From Planctomycetota bacterium (GTDB lineage: Bacteria > Planctomycetota > UBA1135 > UBA2386): a DNA stretch of 51,135 bases. The notes below the pieces were generated by a model that saw nothing but the letters and a program-made list of their open reading frames with translations, made no database searches and was not told the DNA's origin. The position numbers were made by a program, and so were the translations under genes. The stretch spans positions 1 through 51,135 of the forward strand of contig JALORC010000043.1 of the NCBI GenBank assembly GCA_025459175.1, read 5' to 3'. Below are positions 29,801 to 39,434 of the stretch, piece after piece; positions within the stretch are counted from its first letter, which is position 1, and the number at the start of each line of letters is the position of its first letter.

Positions 29801-31612
29801 TCACCGCCCGAGCTTGACCAGCAGCAGCTGCACATCGGCCTGCCGCACCCCCGCCAACCGCGACGCCTCCCCCAGCGTCAACGGCCGCCGCTGCTCGAGC
29901 CGCGCCCGCGCTTCGTTGCTGAGCCCCGTCACCGCCGCATAGTCGAACGTCGCCGGGATCCGCTTGCCCTCCATGCGCACCAGCCGCTCGACCTCCATCG
30001 CCTGCCGCTCGATGTAGCCCGCATACTTCACTTCGGCCTCGACTTCGGCGAGCTCCGCCGGCGACAGCGCCATCGCCGCGAAGGTCGGATCCCACAGCAG
30101 CAGATCGCCGGTGGTCACCTCGGGCCGCCGCAGCCACTCGGTCAGCGTGCGCCCCTCGCGCCGCTGCCGATCGAGCCACTGCCGCGCCGTCCCGATGCGC
30201 AGCTCCTTGTCGCGCACCGCCTGCGCCTGCGCCGGCGCCACCAGCCCGAGCTGCTCGCCGAGCGGCGTCAGCCGCCGATCGGCGTTGTCGCTGCGCAGCA
30301 GCAAGCGGAACTCGGCGCGGCTGGTGAACATCCGGTACGGCTCGGTCGGGTTCACGCGACACAGGTCGTCGACCATCACGCCGAGGTAGGCGGTGGCGCG
30401 ATCGAACACCACCGGCGGCTCGCCGCGCGCGAACCGCGCCGCGTTGAGCCCGGCGACCAGGCCTTGGCCGGCCGCTTCCTCGTAGCCGCTGGTGCCGTTG
30501 ATCTGGCCGGCGGCGAACAGGCCGCGCAGGCCCGCCACCTGCAGATCGCCGCGCAGCTGCTCGGTCAGGATGTAGTCGTACTCGACCGCGTAGCCGGGCC
30601 GCAGCACCTCGACGCGTTCGAGGCCGGGGATCGTGCGCAGGAACTGCAGCTGCACATCCGCCGGCAGGCTGGTGCTGACGCCGTTCGGGTAGACCTCCTC
30701 GCTGTCGCGCCCCTCGGGCTCGAGGAAGATCGGGTGCGCGTCCTGGTCGGCGAACCGCACCACCTTGTCCTCGACGCTCGGGCAGTAGCGCGGCCCGACG
30801 CCCTGGATGCGGCCCTGGAACATCGGCGAGTGGTGCGCATTGGCGCGGATGATCGCGTGCGTCGCCGGGGTCGTGCGCGTCAGCCAGCACGGCAACTGCA
30901 CCACGTCGAGCGCGCCGGTGCGGAACGAGAACGGCTGCGGCGGATCGTCGCCGGGTTGCAGTTCGAGGTTCGTGGTGTCGATCGAACTCGCCAGCAGCCG
31001 CGGCGGCGTGCCGGTCTTGTGCCGACCGAGGCGGATGCCGTGGGCGCGCAGCGAGTCGCTGATGCGCAGCGCGGGCACTTCGCCGTGGCGGCCGCCCGGC
31101 GCTTCCCAGGCGCCAGCGAACAGCTTGCCGCCGAGGAACGTACCGGTGGTCAGCACCACCGCCTTGGCCTGCAGCGAACTGCCGTCCGCGAGTTCGATGC
31201 CGTCGAGCTGGCCGCTGCCGGCGCGCAGCGCCACCGCCTCGCCGGCGACGATCGTCAGGTTCGGGTAGGCGGCCATGCGCGCCGCCATGACCCGGTTGTA
31301 GGCGGTGCGATCGCACTGCGCGCGCGGGCTGCGCACCGCCGGCCCCTTGCTGGTGTTCAGCATCCGGAACTGGATGCCGGTCTGGTCGGTGACCACCGCC
31401 ATCTCGCCGCCGAGCGCGTCGATCTCGCGCACCAGTTGGCCCTTGGCGAGCCCGCCGATCGCCGGATTGCACGACATCCGGCCGATCGCGGCCGGATCGA
31501 GCACCACCATCGCGGTGCGGCAGCCGAGCCGGGCCGCGGCCGCCGCGGCCTCGACGCCGGCATGGCCGCCGCCGACCACCACCACGTCGAAGTCAGGGTT
31601 CACAGCCGCCAT
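29801..31612 (-). CDS. mnmG: tRNA uridine-5-carboxymethylaminomethyl modification enzyme MnmG
   Basis: A 603-residue FAD enzyme that with MnmE modifies U34 of tRNAs reading two-fold degenerate codons. The FAD-binding N-terminus is FDVVVVGGGHAGVEAA. Family signatures follow: MSCNPAIGGLAKGQLVREID, NTSKGPAVRSPRAQCDR, TGTFLGGKL and later GQINGTSGYEEAAGQGLVAGLNAA. The C-terminal helical domain ends with RLEQRRPLTLGEASRLAG. No mnmE or parAB lies beside it. It is divergent from the HEAT-repeat gene across 203 bases. Confidence 0.95.
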   Translation of the reverse strand: MAAVNPDFDVVVVGGGHAGVEAAAAAARLGCRTAMVVLDPAAIGRMSCNPAIGGLAKGQLVREIDALGGEMAVVTDQTGIQFRMLNTSKGPAVRSPRAQCDRTAYNRVMAARMAAYPNLTIVAGEAVALRAGSGQLDGIELADGSSLQAKAVVLTTGTFLGGKLFAGAWEAPGGRHGEVPALRISDSLRAHGIRLGRHKTGTPPRLLASSIDTTNLELQPGDDPPQPFSFRTGALDVVQLPCWLTRTTPATHAIIRANAHHSPMFQGRIQGVGPRYCPSVEDKVVRFADQDAHPIFLEPEGRDSEEVYPNGVSTSLPADVQLQFLRTIPGLERVEVLRPGYAVEYDYILTEQLRGDLQVAGLRGLFAAGQINGTSGYEEAAGQGLVAGLNAARFARGEPPVVFDRATAYLGVMVDDLCRVNPTEPYRMFTSRAEFRLLLRSDNADRRLTPLGEQLGLVAPAQAQAVRDKELRIGTARQWLDRQRREGRTLTEWLRRPEVTTGDLLLWDPTFAAMALSPAELAEVEAEVKYAGYIERQAMEVERLVRMEGKRIPATFDYAAVTGLSNEARARLEQRRPLTLGEASRLAGVRQADVQLLLVKLGR

Positions 31613-31802
31613 CGCTTAGCGTGCGGCCGGCCGGGCGCAAGGGTCAGCCGAGCGGCGTCGAACGGGCGTAGATGGCGCGCAGCAGCAGACGATGGCGAAG
31701 CACGTAGGTCCACATGCCGGCGACATCGGCCGCCGCGGCCTGCCGACTGCAGCCGGTGGTCCTCGGCGCGGGCCGGCGGCTGCCATTTCCGCGCGCCGCG
31801 CA

Positions 31803-31808
31803 TAGACT
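31803..31808 (+). promoter_or_regulatory. Putative -10 element, leaderless arrangement
   Basis: TAGACT ends 7 bases before the ATG at 31816, placing the expected transcription start at or next to the start codon. A poor -35 match (CTGCCA) lies about 17 bases upstream. Confidence 0.45.
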
Positions 31809-31815
31809 GCGTCGC

Positions 31816-33123
31816 ATGTCCGCGCGGTCCCTGTCGCTCTGCCTGCTGCTGCCTTCCCTGCTGACCGCGGTGGCGACCGCCCAGGTCCCGCTGGCCGAAC
31901 TCGCCAAGCTGGCGCGCCAGCGCGCCGACCGCGAACGGCCGCAGCAGCAGCGGGCGCTGGAGCCGTTCTGGGCCGACCTGTCGCTCGACTACCGCAACAA
32001 CGCGCAGTTCCTCGACACCCGGATCCAGGAGGCGGCGGGCCTCGGCGACAGCGTGGTGCCGCTGCTGCTCGAGAAGCTGCAGCCGCAGCAGGGCGGCGAG
32101 ACCGCACGCCACCTGGCCGGCAACTGCCGCCGCGTGCTGGAGAAGCTCGACCCCGGTTCGTTCGTCGATGCGCTCGCCGAACTCGCGAACGGCAACCACG
32201 ACACCGGCCGCAGCGAGGCGATCCGACTGCTCGGGGGCGCCAACGTGCCGCAGGCGGCGCTGGTGCTGTCCGACCTGCTCGATCGCACCCAGGGCGAGGA
32301 CAAGCGGCTGGTGGTCCGTTCGCTGAAGTTGCTGCGCGCCGCCGGCCCGGCCGCCAAGGTGGTGACGATGCTCGCCTCCAACGACCGGCAGATCCGCGAG
32401 GAGGTGCTGGCCTACCTGATCGCGGCGCGCCCGGCCGCGGTCGCCGACACCGTGCTGCAGGCCCTCGCCAGCGAACGCGAACAGAACCTGATCGGCTCCT
32501 ACGTCGAGTACTTCGCCACCGCGGTGCAGGGTCACGACGGCGTCGCGCGCGCGCTGCTGCCGCTGCTCGACCGCGAGAAGCTCGGCTGGCAGGAGACCAA
32601 GCGACTGCTGCAGGCGCTGGCCACCATCGCGCCGCGCGATCACGAACCGACGACGAAGCGGCTGCACGACCTGATCGAGGGCGGCGACACCAGTTCGCTC
32701 GGGGTCGAGGCGGCGCTGACGCTGCGCAAGCTCGGCGACGGCAAGGGCGTCACCAAGCTCAAGCGCAGCCTCGACGAGCAGATGCGCAAGCCGTCGCGCA
32801 AGCGCGAGGCGGCGCTGCACGAACAGCGCGCCTACCTGCTGTTCGAGACCGAGGACTACGGCGACGCCTACGTCGACTACGAGAACATGCTGCAGTTCAG
32901 CGACGGCCTGGCGATGAGCCGCCGTGCCTACATCGGCATGATGCGCTGCGAGGCGCGGCGCAAGAAGACCAGCAACCTGACCAAGCTGATGAAGCTGTCG
33001 GGCCTGACGGTCGCCGAGATCGAGGCGATCGGCAGCGATGACGCGGCGTTCACCGACACGCTGCAGCAGGACAAGGTGCGCAGCTTCCTGCAGGCGTTGG
33101 CCAAGGAACAGGCGCCGAAGTGA
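31816..33123 (+). CDS. Exported HEAT-repeat protein
   Basis: A 435-residue protein with a signal peptide (MSARSLSLCLLLPSLLTAVA, cleavage near ATAQ). The rest is alpha-helical. HEAT/Armadillo-type pairs cover about 70-310 (SEAIRLLGGANVPQAALVLS, RSLKLLRAAGPAAKVVTML, GVEAALTLRKLGDGKGVTKL), and a TPR-like segment near the end (AYLLFETEDYGDAYVDYENM). No catalytic residues are evident, so a periplasmic scaffold or binding role is likely. It stands upstream of the tig-clpP-clpX operon with 167 bases between and its start sits very close to a TAGACT box. I cannot name a family beyond the repeats. Confidence 0.72.
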   Translation: MSARSLSLCLLLPSLLTAVATAQVPLAELAKLARQRADRERPQQQRALEPFWADLSLDYRNNAQFLDTRIQEAAGLGDSVVPLLLEKLQPQQGGETARHLAGNCRRVLEKLDPGSFVDALAELANGNHDTGRSEAIRLLGGANVPQAALVLSDLLDRTQGEDKRLVVRSLKLLRAAGPAAKVVTMLASNDRQIREEVLAYLIAARPAAVADTVLQALASEREQNLIGSYVEYFATAVQGHDGVARALLPLLDREKLGWQETKRLLQALATIAPRDHEPTTKRLHDLIEGGDTSSLGVEAALTLRKLGDGKGVTKLKRSLDEQMRKPSRKREAALHEQRAYLLFETEDYGDAYVDYENMLQFSDGLAMSRRAYIGMMRCEARRKKTSNLTKLMKLSGLTVAEIEAIGSDDAAFTDTLQQDKVRSFLQALAKEQAPK

Positions 33124-33196
33124 CCGGCGGCCGCCGCGCGGCCAACCGGCCGGCGGCGGTTGCCGACCCGGCCCGCACGACGGTCCGGATGTCGCC

Positions 33197-33226
33197 TTGA
33201 CCCCGGCACCGGGCTTTGCCAAGATG
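33197..33226 (+). promoter_or_regulatory. Candidate promoter for tig
   Basis: TTGACC (33197-33202) is followed after 17-18 bases by CAAGAT/AAGATG. The -35 is good and the -10 poor. The leader to ATG 33291 would be about 60 bases. Confidence 0.4.
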
Positions 33227-33290
33227 GCCGCCCCTTTTCTCCGGCCGGTCGCCAGGCGACCGCTGCCCTTCCCGCCAGCCAGACATCGCC

Positions 33291-34604
33291 ATGGAAGTCC
33301 AGGTAGCCGAGACCGGCCCCTGCAGCCGCTCCCTGACCATCACCGTCCCGCCCGCCCTCGTCGACGAGCACCTGGACCGGATGTTCGCGCAAGCGCAGCA
33401 GCAGATCCAAATGAAGGGCTTCCGCCCCGGCAAGGTGCCCCGTGGCCTGGTCGAGAAGCGGTTCGGCCCGAGCATCCTGGCCGAGGCCAAGGAGCAGATG
33501 CTGAATCGCTTCTTCGGCGAAGCTTGCCGCAAGCAGGACCTGAGCCCGGTCGGTCGCATCGCCATCGACGGTTTCGAGCAGCTCGAGGTCAAGCCGGGCA
33601 GCCCGCTGCAGTTCACCGCCAAGATCGATGTCCGCCCGACCTTCGAGCTGAAGGCGGCCAAGGGCCTCGAGGTGGAGAGCTACGTCGGCGAGGCGACCGA
33701 CGGGGACGTCGACAACGCGCTGAAGGAGATCGTGCACCAGAAGCGCACGATCCAGCCGACCCAGGATGCGGTCCATGACGGCGACTTCGTGAAGTGCGAC
33801 TTCACGTTCGTCGACGGCGGCGGCAAGGACGTGCTGACCAGGAAGGGCGTGCAGCTCAACACGCGCAACGCGATCCACGGCGTCGACGAGGCTGCCTACA
33901 CCGAGGCGCTGATCGGCGCCAAGGCCGGCGACGCGCGGACGATGCCGATCACGTTCCCGGCCAACTTCGAGCAGGAAGCGGTCCGCAACCAGACCGGCAC
34001 GGTGCGCCTGCAGGTGCACGAGGTGCTGCGGGTGAGCCCGCCGCCGATCGACGACGCGCTGGCCAAGGGCCTGGAGTTCGAGAGCCTCGAGGCGCTGCGC
34101 GCCGACCTGAAGGGCCGCATCACCCAGGAGAAGACGCGCCTCGGCAAGGCCCGCCAGGAGGAACAGTGCCTGCAGCAGCTGCTCGACGCGCACGCGATCG
34201 AACTGCCGCAATCGCTGATCGAGGAGCAGCAGCGCGCATCGCTCGGCGCCCTGGCCCAGCGCATGCAGCAGGGCGGCGCCAACGACGAGGACATCAAGAA
34301 GAAGCTGGAAGAATCGCAGGCCGAGGCCCATCAGGATGCGCAGCGCCGGGTGCGCCTGTTCTTCCTGATCGAGGCGGTCGCCAAGCAGCACAAGCTGTTC
34401 GTCACCGAGACCGACGTCGAGCAGGAGCTGCGGGCGATCGCGCTGGCCAACAGCACGGCCGAGAACCAGTTCAACTCGACCCAGGTGCGCGAGCACCTCG
34501 AGCGGGAGAACCGACTCGGCGAGCTGCGGCTGGCGCTGCTCGAGCGCAAGGTCCGTGATTTCCTCAGAGAGAACGCCAAGATCGTCGATAAGAAGGGCAG
34601 TTGA
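33291..34604 (+). CDS. tig: Trigger factor, ribosome-associated chaperone
   Basis: A 437-residue trigger factor, the first chaperone to meet nascent chains at the ribosome exit. The N-terminal ribosome-binding domain contains [17 protein letters not shown], matching the GFRxGKxP signature. A central FKBP-type PPIase-like domain spans about 150-245 ([33 protein letters not shown]), and the C-terminal helical arms end in [15 protein letters not shown]. Length is normal (about 430). The order tig-clpP-clpX that follows is a widespread arrangement linking folding with degradation. The ATG at 33291 starts the conserved [17 protein letters not shown]. Confidence 0.93.
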   Translation: MEVQVAETGPCSRSLTITVPPALVDEHLDRMFAQAQQQIQMKGFRPGKVPRGLVEKRFGPSILAEAKEQMLNRFFGEACRKQDLSPVGRIAIDGFEQLEVKPGSPLQFTAKIDVRPTFELKAAKGLEVESYVGEATDGDVDNALKEIVHQKRTIQPTQDAVHDGDFVKCDFTFVDGGGKDVLTRKGVQLNTRNAIHGVDEAAYTEALIGAKAGDARTMPITFPANFEQEAVRNQTGTVRLQVHEVLRVSPPPIDDALAKGLEFESLEALRADLKGRITQEKTRLGKARQEEQCLQQLLDAHAIELPQSLIEEQQRASLGALAQRMQQGGANDEDIKKKLEESQAEAHQDAQRRVRLFFLIEAVAKQHKLFVTETDVEQELRAIALANSTAENQFNSTQVREHLERENRLGELRLALLERKVRDFLRENAKIVDKKGS

Positions 34605-34735
34605 TCGCAGTCGCGGTCCCGCCTCCGCTCGCGCGGGGCGGACCGGGGCTCGATGACGCCTGTCTTGTCGCCGCCGGTCCTCGGACCGACGGCAGTAACC
34701 AGCCAGGGCCGAGAGCCCAGGACCACATCGAGCCC

Positions 34736-35335
34736 ATGAGCATCGCCAACGACTACATCATCCCGTTCGTCATCGAGAAGACCGGCCGCGGCGAGCGCCA
34801 GTACGACATCTACAGCCGGCTGCTCGAGGACCGCATCGTGTTCATCGGGTCGCCGATCGACGACGGGGTCGCCAACTCGGTGATCGCGCAGCTCCTGTTC
34901 CTGCAGAAGGAGAACAAGAGCCAGGACATCAACCTGTTCCTGAACACGCCGGGCGGCAGCGTGACCGCCGGCCTCGCGATCTACGACACGATGCAGTTCG
35001 TGCAGTGCCCGGTCGCCACCTACTGCATCGGCCAGGCCGCGTCGATGGGCGCCGTGCTGCTGGCCGCCGGCACCAAGGGCAAGCGCCACGCGCTGCCGCA
35101 CTCGCGGATCATGATCCACCAGCCGTGGGGCGGCGTCGGCGGCACCGCGATCGACATCTCGATCCAGGCCGACGAGATCCTGCGCCTGAAGACCACGCTC
35201 GGCGAGATCCTGGGCCGTCACTGCGGCCGCCCGGCCGCCGACGTCAACCGCGACAGCGACCGCGACTTCTTCATGGGCCCGGCCGAAGCCAAGGCCTACG
35301 GCCTGATCGACGAGATCGTGCAGACCAGCAAGTGA
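34736..35335 (+). CDS. clpP: ATP-dependent Clp protease proteolytic subunit
   Basis: A 199-residue serine protease that forms the two-ring chamber used by ClpX. The catalytic triad is visible: Ser103 in [12 protein letters not shown], His128 in SRIMIHQP and Asp177 in [10 protein letters not shown], each six residues after the E. coli ClpP position. Other blocks are [10 protein letters not shown] and the [16 protein letters not shown]-terminal strand. It lies 131 bases after tig and 196 bases before clpX. ATG at 34736 gives normal length. No other Clp ATPase is in the window. Confidence 0.95.
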   Translation: MSIANDYIIPFVIEKTGRGERQYDIYSRLLEDRIVFIGSPIDDGVANSVIAQLLFLQKENKSQDINLFLNTPGGSVTAGLAIYDTMQFVQCPVATYCIGQAASMGAVLLAAGTKGKRHALPHSRIMIHQPWGGVGGTAIDISIQADEILRLKTTLGEILGRHCGRPAADVNRDSDRDFFMGPAEAKAYGLIDEIVQTSK

Positions 35336-35490
35336 GGCGCTGACTGCGGCGACTCCGACTGCCGCGGCGCGGGCCGAACGGCTCTCACGGCACCGAGCCC
35401 CTCGGCTCTGGCTGCATCTCCGCCGGCGCGCCGCGCGGCCGCCGCGCGATTCCGCGGCGTAAGGGCGCGCAGCGGCCCGACCGAACCGCT

Positions 35491-35496
35491 ACACTG
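35491..35496 (+). promoter_or_regulatory. Candidate -10 element upstream of clpX
   Basis: TACACT lies 35 bases before the clpX ATG. A matching -35 hexamer is not evident. The 196-base clpP-clpX gap also contains GC-rich inverted repeats (35430-35460). Confidence 0.35.
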
Positions 35497-35531
35497 CGTC
35501 GCCGCGGCTTCCGCGACCACGAGACAAGACC

Positions 35532-36842
35532 ATGGCTGGCAAGGGCAAGACCGTCGAGCGCTGCACCTTCTGCGAGAAGTCCCGCCACCACGTGACCTCG
35601 CTGATCTCCGGTCCGCCCGGGATCTTCATCTGCAACGAGTGCATCGACATCTGCAACACGATCCTGCGCGACGAGGACCGCAAGCAGAAGGGCGGTGGCG
35701 CGCCGCCGACGTTCGTGAAGGACCTGGTGATGAAGGACAAGGTCCCCACGCCGGAGTTCATGCTGAAGCGACTCAGCGAATACGTGGTCGGCCAGGAACG
35801 CGCCAAGAAGGTGCTGTCGGTGGCCGTCTACGGCCACTACCGCCGCCTGCACGCGCGCTTCCACAACCCGGAACTCGAGCTCGAGAAGAGCAACATCCTG
35901 CTGGTCGGCCCCACCGGCTCCGGCAAGACGCTGCTCGCCCGCACGCTGGCGAAGATCCTCGACGTACCGTTCGCGATCGCCGATGCGACGACGCTGACCG
36001 AGGCCGGCTACGTCGGTGAGGACGTCGAGAACATCCTGCTGCGGCTGCTGCAGAACGCCAACTTCGACGTCGAGCGCGCACAGCAGGGCATCGTCTACAT
36101 CGACGAGATCGACAAGATCGGCCGCACCACCGGCAACGTGTCGATCACGCGCGACGTCAGCGGGGAAGGTGTGCAGCAGGCGCTGCTGAAGATCCTCGAG
36201 GGCACGGTCGCCAACGTGCCGCCACAGGGCGGCCGCAAGCATCCCGAGCAGAGCTACATCCAGGTCAACACCGAGCACATCCTGTTCATCTGCGGCGGCA
36301 CGTTCTCGGGCATCGAGCAGTATATCGCGCGCCGGCTGGGCCAGAAGGTGATCGGCTTCGGCCAGGGCAACGACGACGACGCGGGCACCGCGGGCGGCAT
36401 GGACCTGGTGACGAGCCAGGTCGAACGCGACCGCCTGATCCCGCACCTCGACCAGAAGGACCTGATCGACTTCGGCATGATCCCCGAGTTCGTCGGCCGC
36501 CTCCCGGTCACCGTGCCGATGCGCTCGCTGACGCACGACGAGATCCTCAACGTGCTGACCCAGCCGAAGAACGCGCTGGTCAAGCAGTACAAGGCGATGT
36601 TCGAGCTCGACGGCTGCCAGCTCGAGTTCACCGACGAGGCGCTCGGGGTGTTCGCCGACGAGGCGATGCAGCGCGAGACCGGCGTGCGGTCGCTGCGTTC
36701 GATGTTCGAGGAGGTGCTGCTCGACCTGCGCTTCGACATCGGCGCGCGCAAGGGCGAGCGGATCGTGATCACCGCCGACTACGTGCAGGAACGCCTGGCT
36801 GGCCGCGGCCCGGGCGATCGCCGCAAGCGGAACTCCGCCTGA
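35532..36842 (+). CDS. clpX: ATP-dependent Clp protease ATP-binding subunit ClpX
   Basis: A 436-residue AAA+ unfoldase that feeds substrates to ClpP. The N-terminal zinc-binding domain has Cys11, Cys14, Cys34 and Cys37 (CTFC and CNEC). Walker A is GPTGSGKT at 126-133, Walker [10 protein letters not shown], and a pore loop and sensor regions follow, with [15 protein letters not shown] and [12 protein letters not shown]. The ClpP-contacting IGF-type loop reads [11 protein letters not shown]. The C-terminal domain ends [17 protein letters not shown]. It is followed 10 bases later by rlmN and is presumably co-transcribed with it. Confidence 0.96.
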   Translation: MAGKGKTVERCTFCEKSRHHVTSLISGPPGIFICNECIDICNTILRDEDRKQKGGGAPPTFVKDLVMKDKVPTPEFMLKRLSEYVVGQERAKKVLSVAVYGHYRRLHARFHNPELELEKSNILLVGPTGSGKTLLARTLAKILDVPFAIADATTLTEAGYVGEDVENILLRLLQNANFDVERAQQGIVYIDEIDKIGRTTGNVSITRDVSGEGVQQALLKILEGTVANVPPQGGRKHPEQSYIQVNTEHILFICGGTFSGIEQYIARRLGQKVIGFGQGNDDDAGTAGGMDLVTSQVERDRLIPHLDQKDLIDFGMIPEFVGRLPVTVPMRSLTHDEILNVLTQPKNALVKQYKAMFELDGCQLEFTDEALGVFADEAMQRETGVRSLRSMFEEVLLDLRFDIGARKGERIVITADYVQERLAGRGPGDRRKRNSA

Positions 36843-36852
36843 GCCAGGGCCG

Positions 36853-37914
36853 ATGCGCGTTCTCAGCGATCTGACCGACGACGAAGTCACCGCCGCCGTC
36901 GCCGCCGCCGGCGGCAAGCCGTTCCAGGCCAAGCAGGTGCTGCACTGGCTGTGGAAGCACGGCGTCACCGACTTCGCGCAGATGCGCAATGTGCCGGGGA
37001 AGCTGCAGCAGGCGCTCGCCGCCGGACACGCACTGCGCCACGGCACCATCGGCAAGATCGATGCGGCCGAGGACGGCACCCAGAAGCTGCTGGTGGCGCT
37101 GCGCGACGGCGAGACCGTCGAGTGCGTGATCATCCCCGAGGGCGAACGCACGACCTTGTGCATCTCGTCGCAGGTCGGCTGCCCGGTCGGCTGCGTGTTC
37201 TGCGCCTCGGGCATGTTCGGCGTGCGGCGCAACCTCAGCGCCGGCGAGATCGCCGAGCAGGTGCTGCTGGCGAAGTCGGTGCTGCCCGAGGGGCGCCGCC
37301 TCACCAACCTCGTCGTGATGGGCATGGGCGAGCCGATGCTCAACCTCGATGCGTTGCTGCCCGCGCTGCAACGCATCCACGACGGCGCCGGCATCGACAT
37401 GGGCGCGCGGCGCATCACCGTCAGCACGTCCGGCTATCCGCGCCAGATGGAACGGTTCGCCGCTGCCGATCCGTCCTACAACCTCGCCGTGTCGCTGCAC
37501 GCCGCCGAGGACACGCTGCGCAAGCAGCTGGTGCCGACAGCGACCGCCACGGTCGCCGAGATCGTCGCCGCCGCGCACCGCTACTTCGGCCAGAAGGGCC
37601 GCGAGGTCACCTACGAGGTGGTGCTGCTCGACGGCAAGAACGACCGGCCGCAGGACGCGGTGGCGTTGGTCGAGACGCTCGGCAGCCTGCCGTGCACCGT
37701 GAACCTGATCCCGTGGAACCCGGTCGAGGAGATCGCCACCGCAACCGGCCTGCGCCGGCCACACAGCCACCGCGTCGACGACTTCGCCGACCTGCTGCGC
37801 CGCGGCGGGCTCAAGGTGACGGTGCGGCGGCAGCGCGGCGCCGACCGATCCGCCGCGTGTGGGCAGCTGCGCCTGCGCCAGCTCGGCGGCGCCCCGGCCG
37901 GCGCGCGCGGCTGA
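36853..37914 (+). CDS. rlmN: Dual-specificity RNA methyltransferase RlmN
   Basis: A 353-residue radical-SAM enzyme that methylates C2 of A2503 in 23S rRNA and A37 in some tRNAs. The 4Fe-4S cluster motif is CPVGCVFC (Cys110, Cys114, Cys117). Other blocks are NLVVMGMGEPMLN, RRITVSTSGYP, LAVSLHAAEDTLR and VNLIPWNPV. The N-terminal HhH-like domain starts LSDLTDDEVTAAVAAAGGKP. The C-terminal Cys used for methyl transfer would be in GADRSAACGQLRLRQ. It is the last gene of the tig-clp cluster and converges with the HEAT/PDZ gene, 81 bases apart. Confidence 0.93.
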   Translation: MRVLSDLTDDEVTAAVAAAGGKPFQAKQVLHWLWKHGVTDFAQMRNVPGKLQQALAAGHALRHGTIGKIDAAEDGTQKLLVALRDGETVECVIIPEGERTTLCISSQVGCPVGCVFCASGMFGVRRNLSAGEIAEQVLLAKSVLPEGRRLTNLVVMGMGEPMLNLDALLPALQRIHDGAGIDMGARRITVSTSGYPRQMERFAAADPSYNLAVSLHAAEDTLRKQLVPTATATVAEIVAAAHRYFGQKGREVTYEVVLLDGKNDRPQDAVALVETLGSLPCTVNLIPWNPVEEIATATGLRRPHSHRVDDFADLLRRGGLKVTVRRQRGADRSAACGQLRLRQLGGAPAGARG

Positions 37915-37995
37915 GCCGCAGGCCGCAACGCGGACCCCACCAACCGCGGGACGACGGCACCAACCCCGCTGCGTCGTCAGCTCGGCGGCGCCACC

Positions 37996-39321
37996 TCAGC
38001 GGATCGAACCGCCCTGGCGCGGCTGCAGCCGCCCGGACTTCGGCTCCGTCTTTGCGGCCGGCGCGGCGGCCTCGGTCTTCGCCGCGGTCGCCGTACGCTC
38101 GACCCCGCGGCGCACGAACGTGACCTTGACCTCGGCCCCCTTCTCGATCGGACCGAGGGCGTCCTGGACGTCCTGCGGCGAGCCGATCGCGTGTTCGCCG
38201 ATGCGGGTGACGATGTCGCCCTTCTGCAGGCCCAGCGCGGCCGCCAGCGAGCCGTCCTGGACCGACTCGACCATCAGCCCGGTGCCGTCCGCGAGCTCCA
38301 GGTAGGTCCGCACCGCGGCCGGGATCTCGGGCTGGATCGCGATGCCGAGCCGCCGTCCCGCTGGCGGCGGCACCGGAGCCGACACCTCGGTCTGCATCGG
38401 CTCGAGCTCGATGTGCTCGGGCGCCCCCTGCGGGTCCATTGGCACCAGGCCCGGGCCGAACCGGAAGCCCCGCTGCAGGAACGGTGAGCCTTGCCAGTCG
38501 AAGCCACCGCCGAGCGGCGACAGGCCCATGCGCAGACCGTTCTGCTGCAGCACGCCGGGATACTGGCGCTGGAACGTCTCGAGGTCCGGCGCGTCGTAGA
38601 CCTTCTTCTCGACCTCGCCCTTGTCGTTGCGCTCCTGGACCTCGACGTGCACGGCGCCATCGGGGCCGATCTGCACGCTCATGCCCTGGCTGCGCCCACC
38701 GGCGCCCTGCATCTGCTCGCGGAGGTCGCGAAAGAAGCCGTCCTCGAAGAAGCGGGCGCGCGGGATGTCGATGCCGAAGTCGCGTTCGAAGCGCTCGAAC
38801 AGCGACTCGAACTGGTCGCGCATCGGATCCGCATCGGCCGGGTCCTGGCCTGCGCGCGGCTGCAGCCGGCCGCGGCCGGGGCGCGCGCCGCGCGACGGCG
38901 GCGCCGCTTCCGCCGCCTCGACCTCGGGCTCGTCGCCACCGCGGGTGGACTCTCGTTCGACCAGGCCACCACCACCGCCCTGCTCGACCTGCCGCAGCAC
39001 GCGGCGGGCCCGCCATTGCACCTCCGGATCGTCGGCGTTGGCAACCGCCTGCTTCAGTGCCGGCACCGCGTCCTTGCCCATCTCGCGCAGCGCCCGTTCG
39101 GCGGCGAGCCGCGTCCGATAGCTGCTGCTGCCCAGCTCGGCAATGTACTGGGCGACGGTCTTCGCCTTCGCCGTCTCGGCCGGTTGCTCGGCCGGCTGCT
39201 GAGACCCGGCCGCCGGTGGCGAAGCTCCGGGCGCGGGGTTGGCGGGGGCGGGCTCCTGTGCCAACGAGATGGCGCCAAGGCCCATGGCAGCGGTCAACAA
39301 CAGGGTCTTCGGGTCGATCAT
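37996..39321 (-). CDS. Exported HEAT-repeat and PDZ-domain protein
   Basis: A 441-residue protein. The ATG at 39321 follows a strong ribosome site (GGAGGAA). Residues 1-21 form a signal peptide (TLLLTAAMGLGAISLA). A Pro/Ala linker leads to a short HEAT-like unit (about 55-115, RTRLAAERALREMGKDAVPA). Then come a charged low-complexity part, a segment with GMSVQIGPDGAVHVEVQERN, and a PDZ domain at about 345-415 (GTGLMVESVQDGSLAAALGL, QKGDIVTRIGEHAI). No protease triad is present, so it is a non-catalytic PDZ protein. It follows the ECF sigma/anti-sigma pair by 113 bases on the same strand and may be a target or sensor of that system. Confidence 0.75.
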   Translation of the reverse strand: MIDPKTLLLTAAMGLGAISLAQEPAPANPAPGASPPAAGSQQPAEQPAETAKAKTVAQYIAELGSSSYRTRLAAERALREMGKDAVPALKQAVANADDPEVQWRARRVLRQVEQGGGGGLVERESTRGGDEPEVEAAEAAPPSRGARPGRGRLQPRAGQDPADADPMRDQFESLFERFERDFGIDIPRARFFEDGFFRDLREQMQGAGGRSQGMSVQIGPDGAVHVEVQERNDKGEVEKKVYDAPDLETFQRQYPGVLQQNGLRMGLSPLGGGFDWQGSPFLQRGFRFGPGLVPMDPQGAPEHIELEPMQTEVSAPVPPPAGRRLGIAIQPEIPAAVRTYLELADGTGLMVESVQDGSLAAALGLQKGDIVTRIGEHAIGSPQDVQDALGPIEKGAEVKVTFVRRGVERTATAAKTEAAAPAAKTEPKSGRLQPRQGGSIR

Positions 39322-39337
39322 CGGTTCCTCCAGCGAG

Positions 39338-39357
39338 CGGCGGGGACCTCCCCGCCG
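39338..39357 (-). promoter_or_regulatory. Leader hairpin upstream of the HEAT/PDZ gene
   Basis: CGGCGGGGA and TCCCCGCCG form a perfect 9-bp stem with a CC-GG loop. In the leftward transcript it lies just 5' of the GGAGGAA ribosome site. There is no T-run, so attenuation or processing is more likely than termination. Confidence 0.45.
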
Positions 39358-39434
39358 GGTGTGGGTGCCCGACGAACGAACGACCGCGAAGACTCCGAAC
39401 TGCGGCCGCCGCGGCCGGCCCATCGACCGCGGCG

